From Leishmania mexicana MHOM/GT/2001/U1103 (taxonomy: Eukaryota; Euglenozoa; Kinetoplastea; Trypanosomatida; Trypanosomatidae), in the NCBI RefSeq assembly GCF_000234665.1, contig NC_018319.1, positions 372,001-436,000 on the forward strand: a DNA stretch of 64,000 bases. The letters are read 5' to 3'. The notes beneath the pieces were generated by a model that worked only from the letters and a program-made list of their open reading frames with translations, was not told the origin of the DNA and made no database searches. Below are positions 50,601-59,224 of the stretch, piece after piece. The first letter of the stretch is position 1. Each line of letters opens with the position of its first letter. A program made the translations under genes and the position numbers.

Positions 50601-53600
50601 TGCAGGTCTGCCACAGTGAGCACACCGCGCACAACGAGCCGCTGCAGCTCGCGAGGCCTTCGACTGCGTGTAGCCCTCGTGGGGGCGGAGCCCCTTTCCA
50701 GGTAAGTGGCGGGAGAGAGGTGTGCAAGGTGATGCACTACGCGATACAGCTCCTCTGGCTTCGCCAGGCGTAGCAGCGCGTACTCCATCGACTCGCGCAG
50801 CTCCGCTGTGTCGGGCGTCGGCCATGGAGGCACCGCCGACGCGGCGGCCTCCTCGTCACTTGCCTCGCTCCAACCACTGGTGACGGTGATGGCCTGTGCT
50901 GCCACCGATGTCGTCTCTGGCTGCAGCAACATCCCTGAGGCCTCCAGGATGTCCTCGACCGTGAGTTCCAGCGGCAGCTGCCTGTTCCTGCAGGCGAAAA
51001 GAAGAAGTGCACGTCGTAGCCAGCCCAGGGGTGGCAGCGGCGATGGCGTCGGTGAGGATGCCGCTGCGGCCCTCACCGGCTCACGTGCCGCTGCGCCAAG
51101 CTGCAGAAGCACTTGCATCGCTCGCCCCTCCACCACAGCGGACTGTTCCTGCACGACGGAGACGGCGGTGGCGGTGGCGGTGGGCGACGGGGAGCGTGTG
51201 GCCCCTGCCGCAGTAGCGCCGGCGCCACTGCCGAGGAACCACCGCACCATCCACTGGCAGCACATCCACCCTAGCGCGTCTCCTGCGCACCAGTCCAACG
51301 CCGCGAGGGTGCGCAGTACCAGTCGGAGAAAGACCGCCGCCGCTCGACGCATGTGGCTCACCTCCGTCTCCAGCTTGGCTGTGTCGTTGCCGTAGCTCGA
51401 CGCGAGGCGCGCTATCGTGAGGGTCTGTACCGCGCGGGCATAGAGGTAGAGACACGTCTGATGCTCCGCGGCGTCCGCGGCAGTGCTGCGCAGCACCTCC
51501 ATGAGCGCATGTGGCCACTGCGGCAAAGCGGGTCTCGCCTCATGCAGGACAGCGTAGGCCCAGAGCACTCGCATGGCGCGGTACGTGGCGGCGGCGACGC
51601 CGGCGTCGCTTGGCGGCGTTGTGGACGAACGGAGACGTCTCCGCACCTGTCCTGCTGCCACCCACTCCGCCACATGCGCCTCCCACTCCTGGTGCGAGCT
51701 CGCGGCTGTCCGTGGCATCCACAAGGGCGGCCGGACAAGCGCGACAGCCCGCTCGGTGGCTGCTTGATCCTCTTCCTCGCTACTGTGGGCCGCGGCGCCG
51801 TTGCAGCAGTACGACAGTATCGTGAGCTCGTGGGTGAGCTCGTTGAAGCAGGGGAAGCTGCGGACCACGGAAGCGGCGGTGGTCGTCGAGGAGGACGCGC
51901 ACGTATACGACGCCACCGCCGTCACTGTTGCCATGGAGGAGGGCGAGGCGGAGGTGGCGGTGCCCTCCGCCGCGGCAGCGCACTCACCCACCACGAGGGC
52001 TGTGCGATGATCCTTCCCGCACGTGCCATCTGCGCTACCGCTCGCCGTCTCTGACAACCACTCCATCCAGTGTCCCACATCATCAATGCCCCAGGCGAGC
52101 ACGTCGCGATGGGCCGCCTGCGCCATCTCCTGCGTCGTGCCATCCTCGTCGCCCCATTCATCATTCATGATACCTGCAGCGCTCGTTGGCACCGACAGCA
52201 CGAGCGGGTCCAGTCCGCGCCATAGAGTTCTGGTGGGTGGCACGTGGTGGATGCGCACCCTCAAGCTCTGCCCCTCTACCGCCTCCTCCGGCCTTCCAGA
52301 GCTCGCCAGCTGCGCCAAGGCATCATACGACAGCGTCTCCGTGAGGTAAAGGCCTTGAGGCAGCGCGGTCACTGACGCTTCGGTCGTCGGTGCTGAGACA
52401 ACCCGTGATGCGTCGGCTTGTTGCGCAGAGCTGTTGCGGCTGCCGCGAGTGTGTATACCGTCCATGATGAGCATGAGGAGGCTTGTATGCGCGGGGAGCG
52501 CCGTCGTTGGCGCTGTTGTCGCTCGTGATGCGTCGGTGGTTGGCGGGCAAATACATTTCGTCGGGTTTCCTACCGCAAGCTCGTACACGGCACGCTCTGG
52601 TGACGGCAAAAGCTGCTCGATGATCTCCTGCACCGACGAGTGCGAGGCCCGTCCTGGATGCTGCTGCCGCTGCTGGTTCGCCTTTGCGTAGGAGTCCAGC
52701 TCAGCACTGGACACCCCCAGCGCACCGTACGGAGTGTCGCCCTTGAAGCCCATGCAGAGGACGGCCGGTGGCGACGGCGCAGAGTTGGCGACCAGCGACG
52801 AAGCCGCAGGAGGCAAGGGTGGCGCTACCAAGGCACGGGCAGGTGCGCAGCAACAGGGCAGCAGCGCCACAAGGCTGCCGCACAGTTGCCCATCCCGGAG
52901 CGGGTGCACTGTGCGGGTATCTTCATCCTCAACAAAGGCCCAAAGAATATCATGCGGGTCGAGCTGCTGCTGCTGCTGTGGGGACGTCGACTGCGTCCCG
53001 TACGCCCCATCAGCGCCGTCGCGTGCGCGTCCCCAGTCGGCACCACCGCCGCCGCGGAGCACGCCGTCCTCCGTCGATGCCTTGTACACACTTAAGCCAA
53101 GCATCGGGAGCGCCACGGCGTGACGTACTCGAACTTGTAGTGCGTGCGGGTCGTCTGCGGAGGCGCCACTGCTACACAGATCCGCCACACACGCCATCAC
53201 ATCCCAGGCTCGATGCGCCGGGTCAGCACTGCCGGAGCTGCCGCCACCTGTCGAACTGCCGGGGACGGCAAAGACGTAAACCAGACGCATGAGTGGTACC
53301 TCCGCGGCGGCAGCAGAGGTGTGGTGCGGAGCCTGCAGTGGGACTCCGGCGACGAGAAGCAGCACCGTCGAAGGCCTCGATGAGGGAGGTGAGGTAGGGC
53401 TGGCATGACGAGGTGCCTGTGGAGAGGCGAACGAGCACGGCAGTGATGCCGACGCCGCGACACGAATCCATGAACACGCACGAGACGCAGACCTCGCAGC
53501 AGCAGCAGCAGCATCACCGCTGCTCAGCACGAAACTGTCCATCAAGCTGTAGTGAGCGGCATCGCGGAGCTGATCGTTCGGGGCTCCTCTCGAAGTGGTT

Positions 53601-54178
53601 GTTGTTCCTGTGGCCGCACCCGCTGCTTCCGGGGTCTCCGTGGCTACCAGGACGTGCCGGCTGCTCAGGAAGAGAACACCGCCGGTTCCTTGCAGCGTCG
53701 ACCGCGCGAGTGACGTTGTGCGATGAAAGAAGAAGCGAGCTCGCGCTGGCTGCTGCGCCTCCAGCTCCGTCTCATCGGTGAGGATGTCGCCCGATGAAGT
53801 CACTGCTGCCGCCGCGCCTGCTGCTCCGGGCAACGGGCACGTGTTTGGAACCCAGATGAACTCCCACGCGAACCCGCAGAGCCCGTCATCGCTGCTGGGC
53901 CCCTCCGCGTAACCACTCGCCTGCTGCAGCGATGACGTCGCCGCGGTGCTGCCCTCGCCCTTGACATCCACGTGCAGAGAATAGTGCGCCTGCAGCGTGA
54001 CAATGCACGTCTCGTGACGCAACGCATCGACGTAGCTCCAGCGGTGGCATGTGCGTGTCGTTACATGCTCCTCCAGTGCACTAGGTACCACCAACGGTGA
54101 AGCAGACGAGGCGGGCGCGTCGGTGTCAGTGGCGCTGCCGATGCCCAGCTTGTACGTGCGCTGCACTATGAGTGGCAT
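44630..54178 (-). CDS. Giant conserved-looking protein of unknown function (about 3182 residues)
   Basis: A single uninterrupted frame of 9.5 kb. The preferred start is MPLIVQRTYKLGIG at 54178; the frame is open for 53 more codons upstream. I do not recognise a family. Residues 1 to about 750 look beta-rich with repeated short strands and insertions, possibly a propeller. About 850-2150 is mainly helical with Ala/Leu-rich segments interrupted by Ser/Thr loops (alpha-solenoid-like). About 2296-2486 is a long charged helix (RREQ.. to WARMQEEEQQE) with coiled-coil character. The last 700 residues are disordered and contain tryptophan in acidic context: DDWGWSSNSE (about 2736), GDGWGWSDN (about 3080) and KDGWSGDDDSFGSD (about 3117). 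A propeller-solenoid layout suits coat or tethering proteins, but this is inference. Confidence 0.8.
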   Translation of the reverse strand: MPLIVQRTYKLGIGSATDTDAPASSASPLVVPSALEEHVTTRTCHRWSYVDALRHETCIVTLQAHYSLHVDVKGEGSTAATSSLQQASGYAEGPSSDDGLCGFAWEFIWVPNTCPLPGAAGAAAAVTSSGDILTDETELEAQQPARARFFFHRTTSLARSTLQGTGGVLFLSSRHVLVATETPEAAGAATGTTTTSRGAPNDQLRDAAHYSLMDSFVLSSGDAAAAAARSASRACSWIRVAASASLPCSFASPQAPRHASPTSPPSSRPSTVLLLVAGVPLQAPHHTSAAAAEVPLMRLVYVFAVPGSSTGGGSSGSADPAHRAWDVMACVADLCSSGASADDPHALQVRVRHAVALPMLGLSVYKASTEDGVLRGGGGADWGRARDGADGAYGTQSTSPQQQQQLDPHDILWAFVEDEDTRTVHPLRDGQLCGSLVALLPCCCAPARALVAPPLPPAASSLVANSAPSPPAVLCMGFKGDTPYGALGVSSAELDSYAKANQQRQQHPGRASHSSVQEIIEQLLPSPERAVYELAVGNPTKCICPPTTDASRATTAPTTALPAHTSLLMLIMDGIHTRGSRNSSAQQADASRVVSAPTTEASVTALPQGLYLTETLSYDALAQLASSGRPEEAVEGQSLRVRIHHVPPTRTLWRGLDPLVLSVPTSAAGIMNDEWGDEDGTTQEMAQAAHRDVLAWGIDDVGHWMEWLSETASGSADGTCGKDHRTALVVGECAAAAEGTATSASPSSMATVTAVASYTCASSSTTTAASVVRSFPCFNELTHELTILSYCCNGAAAHSSEEEDQAATERAVALVRPPLWMPRTAASSHQEWEAHVAEWVAAGQVRRRLRSSTTPPSDAGVAAATYRAMRVLWAYAVLHEARPALPQWPHALMEVLRSTAADAAEHQTCLYLYARAVQTLTIARLASSYGNDTAKLETEVSHMRRAAAVFLRLVLRTLAALDWCAGDALGWMCCQWMVRWFLGSGAGATAAGATRSPSPTATATAVSVVQEQSAVVEGRAMQVLLQLGAAAREPVRAAAASSPTPSPLPPLGWLRRALLLFACRNRQLPLELTVEDILEASGMLLQPETTSVAAQAITVTSGWSEASDEEAAASAVPPWPTPDTAELRESMEYALLRLAKPEELYRVVHHLAHLSPATYLERGSAPTRATRSRRPRELQRLVVRGVLTVADLHTLVCAGWASGRPHDAAPPCGFTFVCCIVDVAMTFTSTVSPAAAGTVEIAEAYERLVIAALDTWGVHGAHEDGGQVQGANHARTDAADATDRLPVYPLLNTPELDGFATAAATTVVSAPFPFTLLAPLLTVYLWYHVTHRLCAALQLLPPAASEAAAAIQPEKTPGIDIADEQQHAPWLRRAKLRDGDQLQALHRGVCVLRCLTQEDPTAAEELFAAMRLVYSRPPRDSSHQSARQPDEHAGMGRVMNSTVAVGDTAAATASAVGSSWVSQYLIAWHHLLPLEAPPLCSAGALLAYQKRCCHAAVPTAPPIGDVMRVLHLVYASAGSGRALRGQVSRAMGLQQQVGREAAAEGYAHSYAAFTRALQSWRAIAQKLHHRSTAKPCATASTMRSGGVAAADAIAAWLVQIWANVLLCDSMAVTDVGMYEHLFTALARAKQQGEQLSTTTVTAADVAFALLRPCLLYALPALEQLAVEEELVSSSGHSSRTPAPAPLYPQYNEPLTWSAGGMTPEGAEGPLHGRAPERLCAGEVCERVRRQLRRLVALYDVPPSASPSTSSAQRGDVRFRTLAQLMALQPAAWNLAAAQRRVVLRSVKQSAARRDADGDDKSGQPSALRSSAASGRSPRYGSSSSSSTSSTASFGDGNESTLELRTFFLSPAATYVAAAIAVAMHYTMSHTSARQDESSHNFPLWQSPSAAPPLPVGWFVVACEVLRRELRCYILEELRMNGYVEESAAMHAAEADIGDTVGCNAAEVAPHLPRPPVPRWRLVTSEAQLKAFINALADAVEPLTGALVQGMSFAVLQPLVLLLVLDVLHALLCNNAHTHVVEDAADGTTQRGPAAQQASTPVVMCADASILHLLRQWIHGVAAPLYQHMEDSGKKAVLDIVTDSFAREYLTAPRGEGGTTPSPGSTTPVSRSYLESDVHVEWRQWRNGAAARSVNGKGIVMLECLSACVAADHRQLVRLTLPTPSDGEAPQQAVSAVPPTGPGAKVAGRSSVDAAAAIGSTWLDVGSALRTSLFNTIGARVAPRSAHQRPQQRAQTSSVAVSLSRGETQPASASTAEAQLPFPTPQPQAAPTIISGDSGRSRTFGLAVGDTDELHLLQREEAFKRRQCSEQLLREQAQLFATPAFQGSLLQLYVALRAEKRRRELMVFALDQHDLICALAHRAQQLRLDEAREALRRSWCEWGERQRLAVRRLLQEERDDRMGVQAVGYAAWSLLLDAERQERCVWILYEEGRAGVMALEDDARDELALAAARAHLELTKLAAEAEEEAYWQAEEAAWARMQEEEQQETSKHHYRSLTAVQRQGSRMSSLSCASSSSSADSLGNPSNPPTVAVAVAHTGGVCGDGARVFGDDSGPASRKHVRRGRREGRGGDAAAVVALHSSLSGVGQREAGNAVVPAPARAGATAITSATAEQQQEVPPHSASLAAHSTHSEDEEDVMQGWGGGLAQTAVQSAISGAGGFFSTLSHWQTALRDTVAPPPPVRGRGRATGRQAAVSDAPRGSTAGQPSVVVGMAKEAAPPAPVVVPDPMRSCAAQADDWGWSSNSEKDTSPVEAKPPEWTAKDNEARAATVVPLPSHGLAPLRKTSAGGEASVAAAVAAARPPRKKKGFAAATVLVEPVSSASAPIAPIASSLLLPPQQSVKQLRGQQQQRHASSREDPATPNPARNILSAIEAAAREVISQPEGVLSPAAQPEHAPPRSHPQGFPSLRVVRASSSESSSASGSSRHGVPSLLGEPGTLPSTATAAPDTSEGVEVRAGIEMHSDPAAVGQEVDAGRAEDLESGAAAVDDREDCGCRDDDDDAEVEPGARIRSVQPAVGVGRAPAAAVAHNAPSPPAPFAPSADAARKCHELRSRVFCAEPSPLPAASTIEETPPPMAGVEGDGWGWSDNAVHMNVVAEETRKPLPSMHLSSVAKKVAKDGWSGDDDSFGSDVAVATGGTALSGALSPLKASTAAPTTRFTILADFQEMYAAELEVRAQLVQLL

Positions 54179-55510
54179 GTCGTTGGCGGCGTCGGGCAGT
54201 TTTGGGTGCGGGGCTCTGCGGAATGGAGTCGAACAGCTACGATCAAACGTGTGCGAGGTACGCGCGCAGTGACGGCAGAGCAGCTGCCCCCACTGTCCAC
54301 GACGATAAGCTCCACCCACGTCGATGCCGCCCCGCAAGCTGTGACCGGGTAAGCAGAGTTCAGCAAGCCGCCTGTGTGCGTGTGCTCAATGCAAGAGAGA
54401 AAGCAAGAAGACAAGAGTGGCGCATACGTACGCACGTACCTGCGCGTCCCCTTTCCTGCAGTCCCCCGGCGCACCAGGAGACGACGCGCTCGAACACAGC
54501 ACGGGCACACGTGCGCATGAGCACCGCCATAGAGGAGCGCGCCACGTGTAGAGAGGTAGTGTGTGTGTGTGGGGGGGGGGGAGAGAGCACAGCAGCCCGA
54601 GAAGGTGCACACCGGGGCAGGAGAGGTTGATGAGAGGCAAAAGGCTGGCGTGCTGCGAGCGCGTTCATGGACGTGTGCCTCTCCACGTCGGCTTCGCCCA
54701 CTTTTCACTATGATGCTTGATCGCGACGGTGCACTCGAACACGCTGCTCTTACCTCACTGCGTAGGAGAGAGCGAGGGGGAGGGGACAGTACGACGGAGT
54801 CACGCAGGCGCCGTCCCTCCCCTATATCGATCGCAGCGATAACTGCTTGTGCACCGGGGTGCGTGTCTGGTGCAGACGCACCGACTCGGGCTGAACACGT
54901 CGTGGCGACAGCGGGTTTCATGGTTGTGCTCCCTATGAGGAGAAACAAAATACGAGCCGAGAAAGCAACGAACAGTCCGTTTTACCGTCACCACGAAGGA
55001 ATAGGAGGGGGTGGCGGTGGTGGCAGACAGAGGCATGCGGCGTGCGGCTTGCGGCGCAGACGCCGTGCAGACGTACACCCACACCCACGCGAACAGACGG
55101 GCAGGCCAGGGAGAGGACACAACACCATTGCTCAACGATTAAACGGTGACGTGAACTGCGATCCTCATCTCTGCAGCCCCACATGCCACCCAAGCCTACC
55201 GAAACCCCCCTCCCCCCTCCCCCACACACACACGTCCATGGCGGACGCCTGTGCCGGGGGTGCACCGCATGGGAATCAACGAGAAGGAAATATATACGCA
55301 CACACGGAAAACAGAGTTGCCTATTAACAGGTGGCACCTGCAGGGGGTGCGAGAGGGGTGCTACAGGCGAGGCGCCGAGCACTTCCGGCACTGCGCACTA
55401 CCCGAGAGCAACCACGAGAAGGCTTCCAAAAAAACAGGAGGGAGGGGAGGGAGCACGCCGAGCAGCGTCGGGTGTGTCGCGTGTGTGCTTGTGGCCTTCC
55501 GTGCGATTCT
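54179..55510. other. Intergenic region upstream of the giant protein gene
   Basis: 1.3 kb without a supported gene. Contains a GT/G run at 54560-54585, GGT repeats near 55004-55022 and a C-rich stretch near 55203-55233. Holds the 3'UTR of the cNMP-domain gene. Confidence 0.65.
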
Positions 55511-58500
55511 TTACAGCAGGACATTCTCCAGGATGCCACGCGCGATCGCGTAGAGTGGCGGCACGCCCTCCTGCGAACTCATGGGCGCCGACAGCGTCGT
55601 GCCTCCAGCCGGCAGTCGGTGCGTCCGCCGCGCCTCCATCTCAGCATCGTTCTGCGCGAGGGGGAGATCACTCGTATAGTAGGCGAAGCGCGTCGTCAGC
55701 CCGGGGTGGGCGATGCCTTGTCGGTAGAAGTCCTCGATGACACGCGCAAAGTACGACCCCTCCATCTCCGTCCCGATGCAGCGCCATACTTGCTGGTAGT
55801 ACCGCAAGAGGGACACGTTCTGCAGCATTGTTCCCGTCACGGTCAACACCTTGCCGTGATGCACCTTGACACGCGGGCCGGCCAGCTCCTGCAGCCGTTG
55901 CGCTGTGAGGTCTTGGTTGCGGCAGTTGCGCAGCTCGTCCTGGTTGTCCTCGAGGATGAGGGAGGACTTGGAGAGGAGGACGTGGCTAGCAAGCTGTATG
56001 TCGCCGCGCTTGCCGGTGAGGCCGCCGGCCTTGCCCATGACACTGACGCTGCGGATGCGCTTGCCAAAGGCGCTGAATATCACGCGGCAGATACCTTCCG
56101 CCTGCGCTCCAAACGCGAAGTCCATGTTGATGAGGAAGTGCTGCCGCAGCCGACCATTCCGGCAGTGGTGGCCCACCGAGGTCCCGCTGGGCGTGCTGAG
56201 GCTCTCACTCGCGCTTGCAGGCCCATGAGAATCGGTGGGGGTGGGCTCGCCGGCTGGGATGCTCTTTCGGCCGCTCGCCATCATGCACCCCGGCACCCGA
56301 ATCGACGAGCCTTCAGAGGAGCGCCGCCAGATCGGCTTGCATACCTGCGACCACGTCAGCACTTGCGAGGAGCTTGCTCCACTTTCTCCCTCCCCGTTGT
56401 TTCTCTTGGTTGCCTCCATGTAGTACGTGTGCATCGCCTCGCGTATCGCTTCATCAATCGTGTCGAAGTTGAGCAGGTGCACCGGGATGACGTCCACCTG
56501 CAGCCCTGTCATGGCTGTGTCCTGCAGCACCGTGATGCCGCTCTGCTCGAGGCTGCGGTTGTACTCCTCCTTCAAGTCCGGCCGCTCATTCTGCAAGAAA
56601 CCCGTGAGGGCGGCGTAGAGCATGTCATCTGTGTTGTGCCACTCCTCCGGCCGCCCGAGTCGCTTGCTCTCGGAGAGGCGCACGTAGTCCAGGATTTCAT
56701 CGCGATACTTGCGGTTGAAGCTGCAGAGCAGATTCTTGATGCAGTGGGTGTTGCTGCTGATGACGTCGATGCAAAGGTTGTCTGGCAGCGCGGAGAAGCG
56801 GTCAAGCCCGAGCTTCTCGAGTACGCAACCGCGCAGGTTCAGGGCCCACTCGTGGAAGGGGTTTGTCTGGAACTTGAGGGACAGGCTCGGGTCGACGCGC
56901 ACGTTGTACTCCTCGCGGTGCATCATGATCTCATAAAGACGCAGGAGCGTGTTATGTCCCCAGTTACGCAGCAGGCCAGCCTGCTCTCCCTCCGTAAGCG
57001 GCATGCGCTTCAGGATCGCCTGCACGCGCTGCATCTCGGCGTCGCGCGTGACGCCGTCGGCTGCCAGGTACTTGCCCTCCAGTTCCTCCTGCTCGCGCTG
57101 CCGCAGGTACTCGTCAAGTACGTCGATCGCCGGAGGGTGCACCATGCCCTGCATGCGGCCACGAAGCTTGTTGCTCTCGATGATGTGCACACACAGCATT
57201 GTCAAGAAGTCGAGCAGATCCGTGAAGCCGTCGCGCAGCAGCACCAGCGTCTTTCCCTCCATCCCCAGATGCCACGTGCAGCGACGGCGTTCCTTTGTAC
57301 GAATATACGTGATGGCCGTCCGCATACTGCGCGCGCGCGCCAAGCCGTCTGCCGTCTTGCGCGTGTCGGCCGCTCGCGCCTCGACTTTCATGCGGCTGGC
57401 GATGAAGGGCGGCAGGGCGTGCACGAGGTCGAAGCAGAAGGTCGAGGTCAGGTTCTCCGGCAGGCGGTTCAGCGCGTAGCCCCACGCGCCGGTGTCGACC
57501 TCGTGACTGAACAGCTTCGTGTGGATGACGTTGTGGATGCGGGTGTAGCTCTCCAGGATCGACCACAGCGGCAGGTACTCGTTTTGCGCGCTGGTCGGCG
57601 AGAAAACGTAGCGGCAGAACTGGCGGATGGGTCCAAAGACGTCCATGGAGCCTGTGATGCAGACGCCAACGCCCTGGGCGAAGCGGGGGTTGCGGGAGAG
57701 CACCGGCTGCAGCTCCTCGTAGGGCAGTAGCGAGACGACCGTCTTGGACATCGCACTGCCGGCGCGGAAGACGTACTGCGAGGTGGTGTTGAAGACGCAG
57801 TTCTCGATGCCAAACACTTGCCCTGGGCACAAGCTCGCAACGTGGGTGTGGACCGCGTCCGATGGGATCTCGCTGTTGGTGGAGGCGTCCTGCGCGTCGG
57901 AGAGTTGGAGGCCGTACGAGGAGAGGGTGCCGTGACGGTCACGGGTGCTGCTCATCGAGCGCAGCTTCATCGACACGCTTTGGTGAGACGCCACGCGGAA
58001 CGCCCCCTCCATTGCCTTCTGTTCATTGTTAACGGAGTCGATCTGAAATACGTCCACGCTGCCCCACACGACCACGTACAGGTGCTGAACCGGGGCGCCG
58101 AAGTCGAGAATGAGTTCGCCATGGGTGTACTCGCGGTGGAGGGAGAGCGGCACAATGCGCTGCAGGTCCTCGGTATCCAGCAGGGACGTGAGCAGGGCGT
58201 GGCGGTAGAGCCAGGTGAGCTCCTCCTCGGTCTGCGCCGCGTGTCCATTCGCTACAATGCACTCCATGACGCGGTTGCTGCGCACCTGCAGCGACGCATC
58301 CGAGTGGAAGAAGGTGCTAGGGGAGACGATGGAGTTGTCGTCGTCGCGCCAGTCCATCGCCCTGTGGCTGCGCCGTGTCCCTGTTGTCGCTTCGCTCGGC
58401 GCATCGTCGACGTCGCTGTCGTTCAAGCTGCTGTCCATGTTCTCCTGATCAATCATCTCCGCCGCCCGAACGACGGCCCTCACGGCCTGTGCAATGCTGT

Positions 58501-59224
58501 GCCCCGTGCGCTCATCCTCAGTGCCGGAGTCCACGGACTGTTTGACGACGCCGCCCTGATGCAAGTTGGAGCGCACGTGGTTTACAGCCCGCTGCAGCAC
58601 CTCCAGCGCGTTCTGCTGGATGGGAATGTTCTCGCCACGCAGGTCCAGCGAGGCCGTCGTGGACGCCGTCAGCGGAGTGGCAGAGCGGCTACTGTCGCCG
58701 CCGATGTGCCGCGAAGGGGGCGACGTGCTCATGTCTCGCTTGCCACTGAGCAACGCCACCGCCTGATCGTGGGAGAAGAGGGCGGAGCTGCTGCGCACGA
58801 TACTGTCCGCCACAGCGATGGACTGATGCTGGCATGCAGCGCTGCCGCCGACGAAGGTGGGAAGGGGTGTCGCCGACAACGGCGCTGAGGTGCGGAACGA
58901 TGAAGGCAGACTGTTTTGCGAGCGCGAGGAGGGCTGCGGCGGCACGGCGACGGGGGGGTTGGGGGTGTCTTGGTTCGTGCCCGACCCCACTGCGCGCGCC
59001 ACAGAGTTACTGCCATCCGGTGTTAGGGTTGCGGATATGTCCGGAAAGGGGACCGCCGTCCTCGTCGCCTCGGATGCTTCAAGGCGGTTCACCGACTCGC
59101 AGGCGGCGGCCACGCCCGTGATGGCTGCATTGCCTGCGGTATGGTGCATGTAGCTGCTACTTGGGACGGAGAAGATGCAAGCGCGGGTGCTGGTCTCGTT
59201 GCCTCCGCTGTCGTGGGTGGACAT
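55511..59224 (-). CDS. Cyclic-nucleotide-binding-like domain protein with nucleoside-phosphorylase-like C-terminus
   Basis: 1237 residues from the ATG at 59224 (MSTHDSGGNETST), chosen because a strong splice acceptor lies 54 bases upstream; the frame is open to 59701. Residues 1-330 are Ser/Thr-rich and disordered. About 345-500 is a cNMP-binding fold: HGELILDFGAPVQHLYVVVW opens the beta-roll, and FGIENC (471-476) sits where the phosphate-binding cassette should be, but the usual FGE spacing and ligand-binding Arg are altered and a 45-residue insertion precedes it. About 500-990 is helical and unrecognised. The C-terminal 200 residues have phosphorylase-like signatures: MGKAGGLTGKRGDI (1063-1076) and TEMEGSYFA (EMEG at 1153-1156), as in the PNP/MTAN superfamily. 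Function unknown; a nucleotide-sensing or nucleoside-processing regulator is inferred. Confidence 0.75.
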   Translation of the reverse strand: MSTHDSGGNETSTRACIFSVPSSSYMHHTAGNAAITGVAAACESVNRLEASEATRTAVPFPDISATLTPDGSNSVARAVGSGTNQDTPNPPVAVPPQPSSRSQNSLPSSFRTSAPLSATPLPTFVGGSAACQHQSIAVADSIVRSSSALFSHDQAVALLSGKRDMSTSPPSRHIGGDSSRSATPLTASTTASLDLRGENIPIQQNALEVLQRAVNHVRSNLHQGGVVKQSVDSGTEDERTGHSIAQAVRAVVRAAEMIDQENMDSSLNDSDVDDAPSEATTGTRRSHRAMDWRDDDNSIVSPSTFFHSDASLQVRSNRVMECIVANGHAAQTEEELTWLYRHALLTSLLDTEDLQRIVPLSLHREYTHGELILDFGAPVQHLYVVVWGSVDVFQIDSVNNEQKAMEGAFRVASHQSVSMKLRSMSSTRDRHGTLSSYGLQLSDAQDASTNSEIPSDAVHTHVASLCPGQVFGIENCVFNTTSQYVFRAGSAMSKTVVSLLPYEELQPVLSRNPRFAQGVGVCITGSMDVFGPIRQFCRYVFSPTSAQNEYLPLWSILESYTRIHNVIHTKLFSHEVDTGAWGYALNRLPENLTSTFCFDLVHALPPFIASRMKVEARAADTRKTADGLARARSMRTAITYIRTKERRRCTWHLGMEGKTLVLLRDGFTDLLDFLTMLCVHIIESNKLRGRMQGMVHPPAIDVLDEYLRQREQEELEGKYLAADGVTRDAEMQRVQAILKRMPLTEGEQAGLLRNWGHNTLLRLYEIMMHREEYNVRVDPSLSLKFQTNPFHEWALNLRGCVLEKLGLDRFSALPDNLCIDVISSNTHCIKNLLCSFNRKYRDEILDYVRLSESKRLGRPEEWHNTDDMLYAALTGFLQNERPDLKEEYNRSLEQSGITVLQDTAMTGLQVDVIPVHLLNFDTIDEAIREAMHTYYMEATKRNNGEGESGASSSQVLTWSQVCKPIWRRSSEGSSIRVPGCMMASGRKSIPAGEPTPTDSHGPASASESLSTPSGTSVGHHCRNGRLRQHFLINMDFAFGAQAEGICRVIFSAFGKRIRSVSVMGKAGGLTGKRGDIQLASHVLLSKSSLILEDNQDELRNCRNQDLTAQRLQELAGPRVKVHHGKVLTVTGTMLQNVSLLRYYQQVWRCIGTEMEGSYFARVIEDFYRQGIAHPGLTTRFAYYTSDLPLAQNDAEMEARRTHRLPAGGTTLSAPMSSQEGVPPLYAIARGILENVLL

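Noticed and set aside
55331..57730. A plus-strand open frame of about 800 codons
   Set aside because: It is exactly antisense to the C-terminal half of the cNMP-domain protein, has an Arg/His/Leu/Val-rich shadow composition, and no domain; GC-rich coding DNA commonly leaves such antisense frames open.
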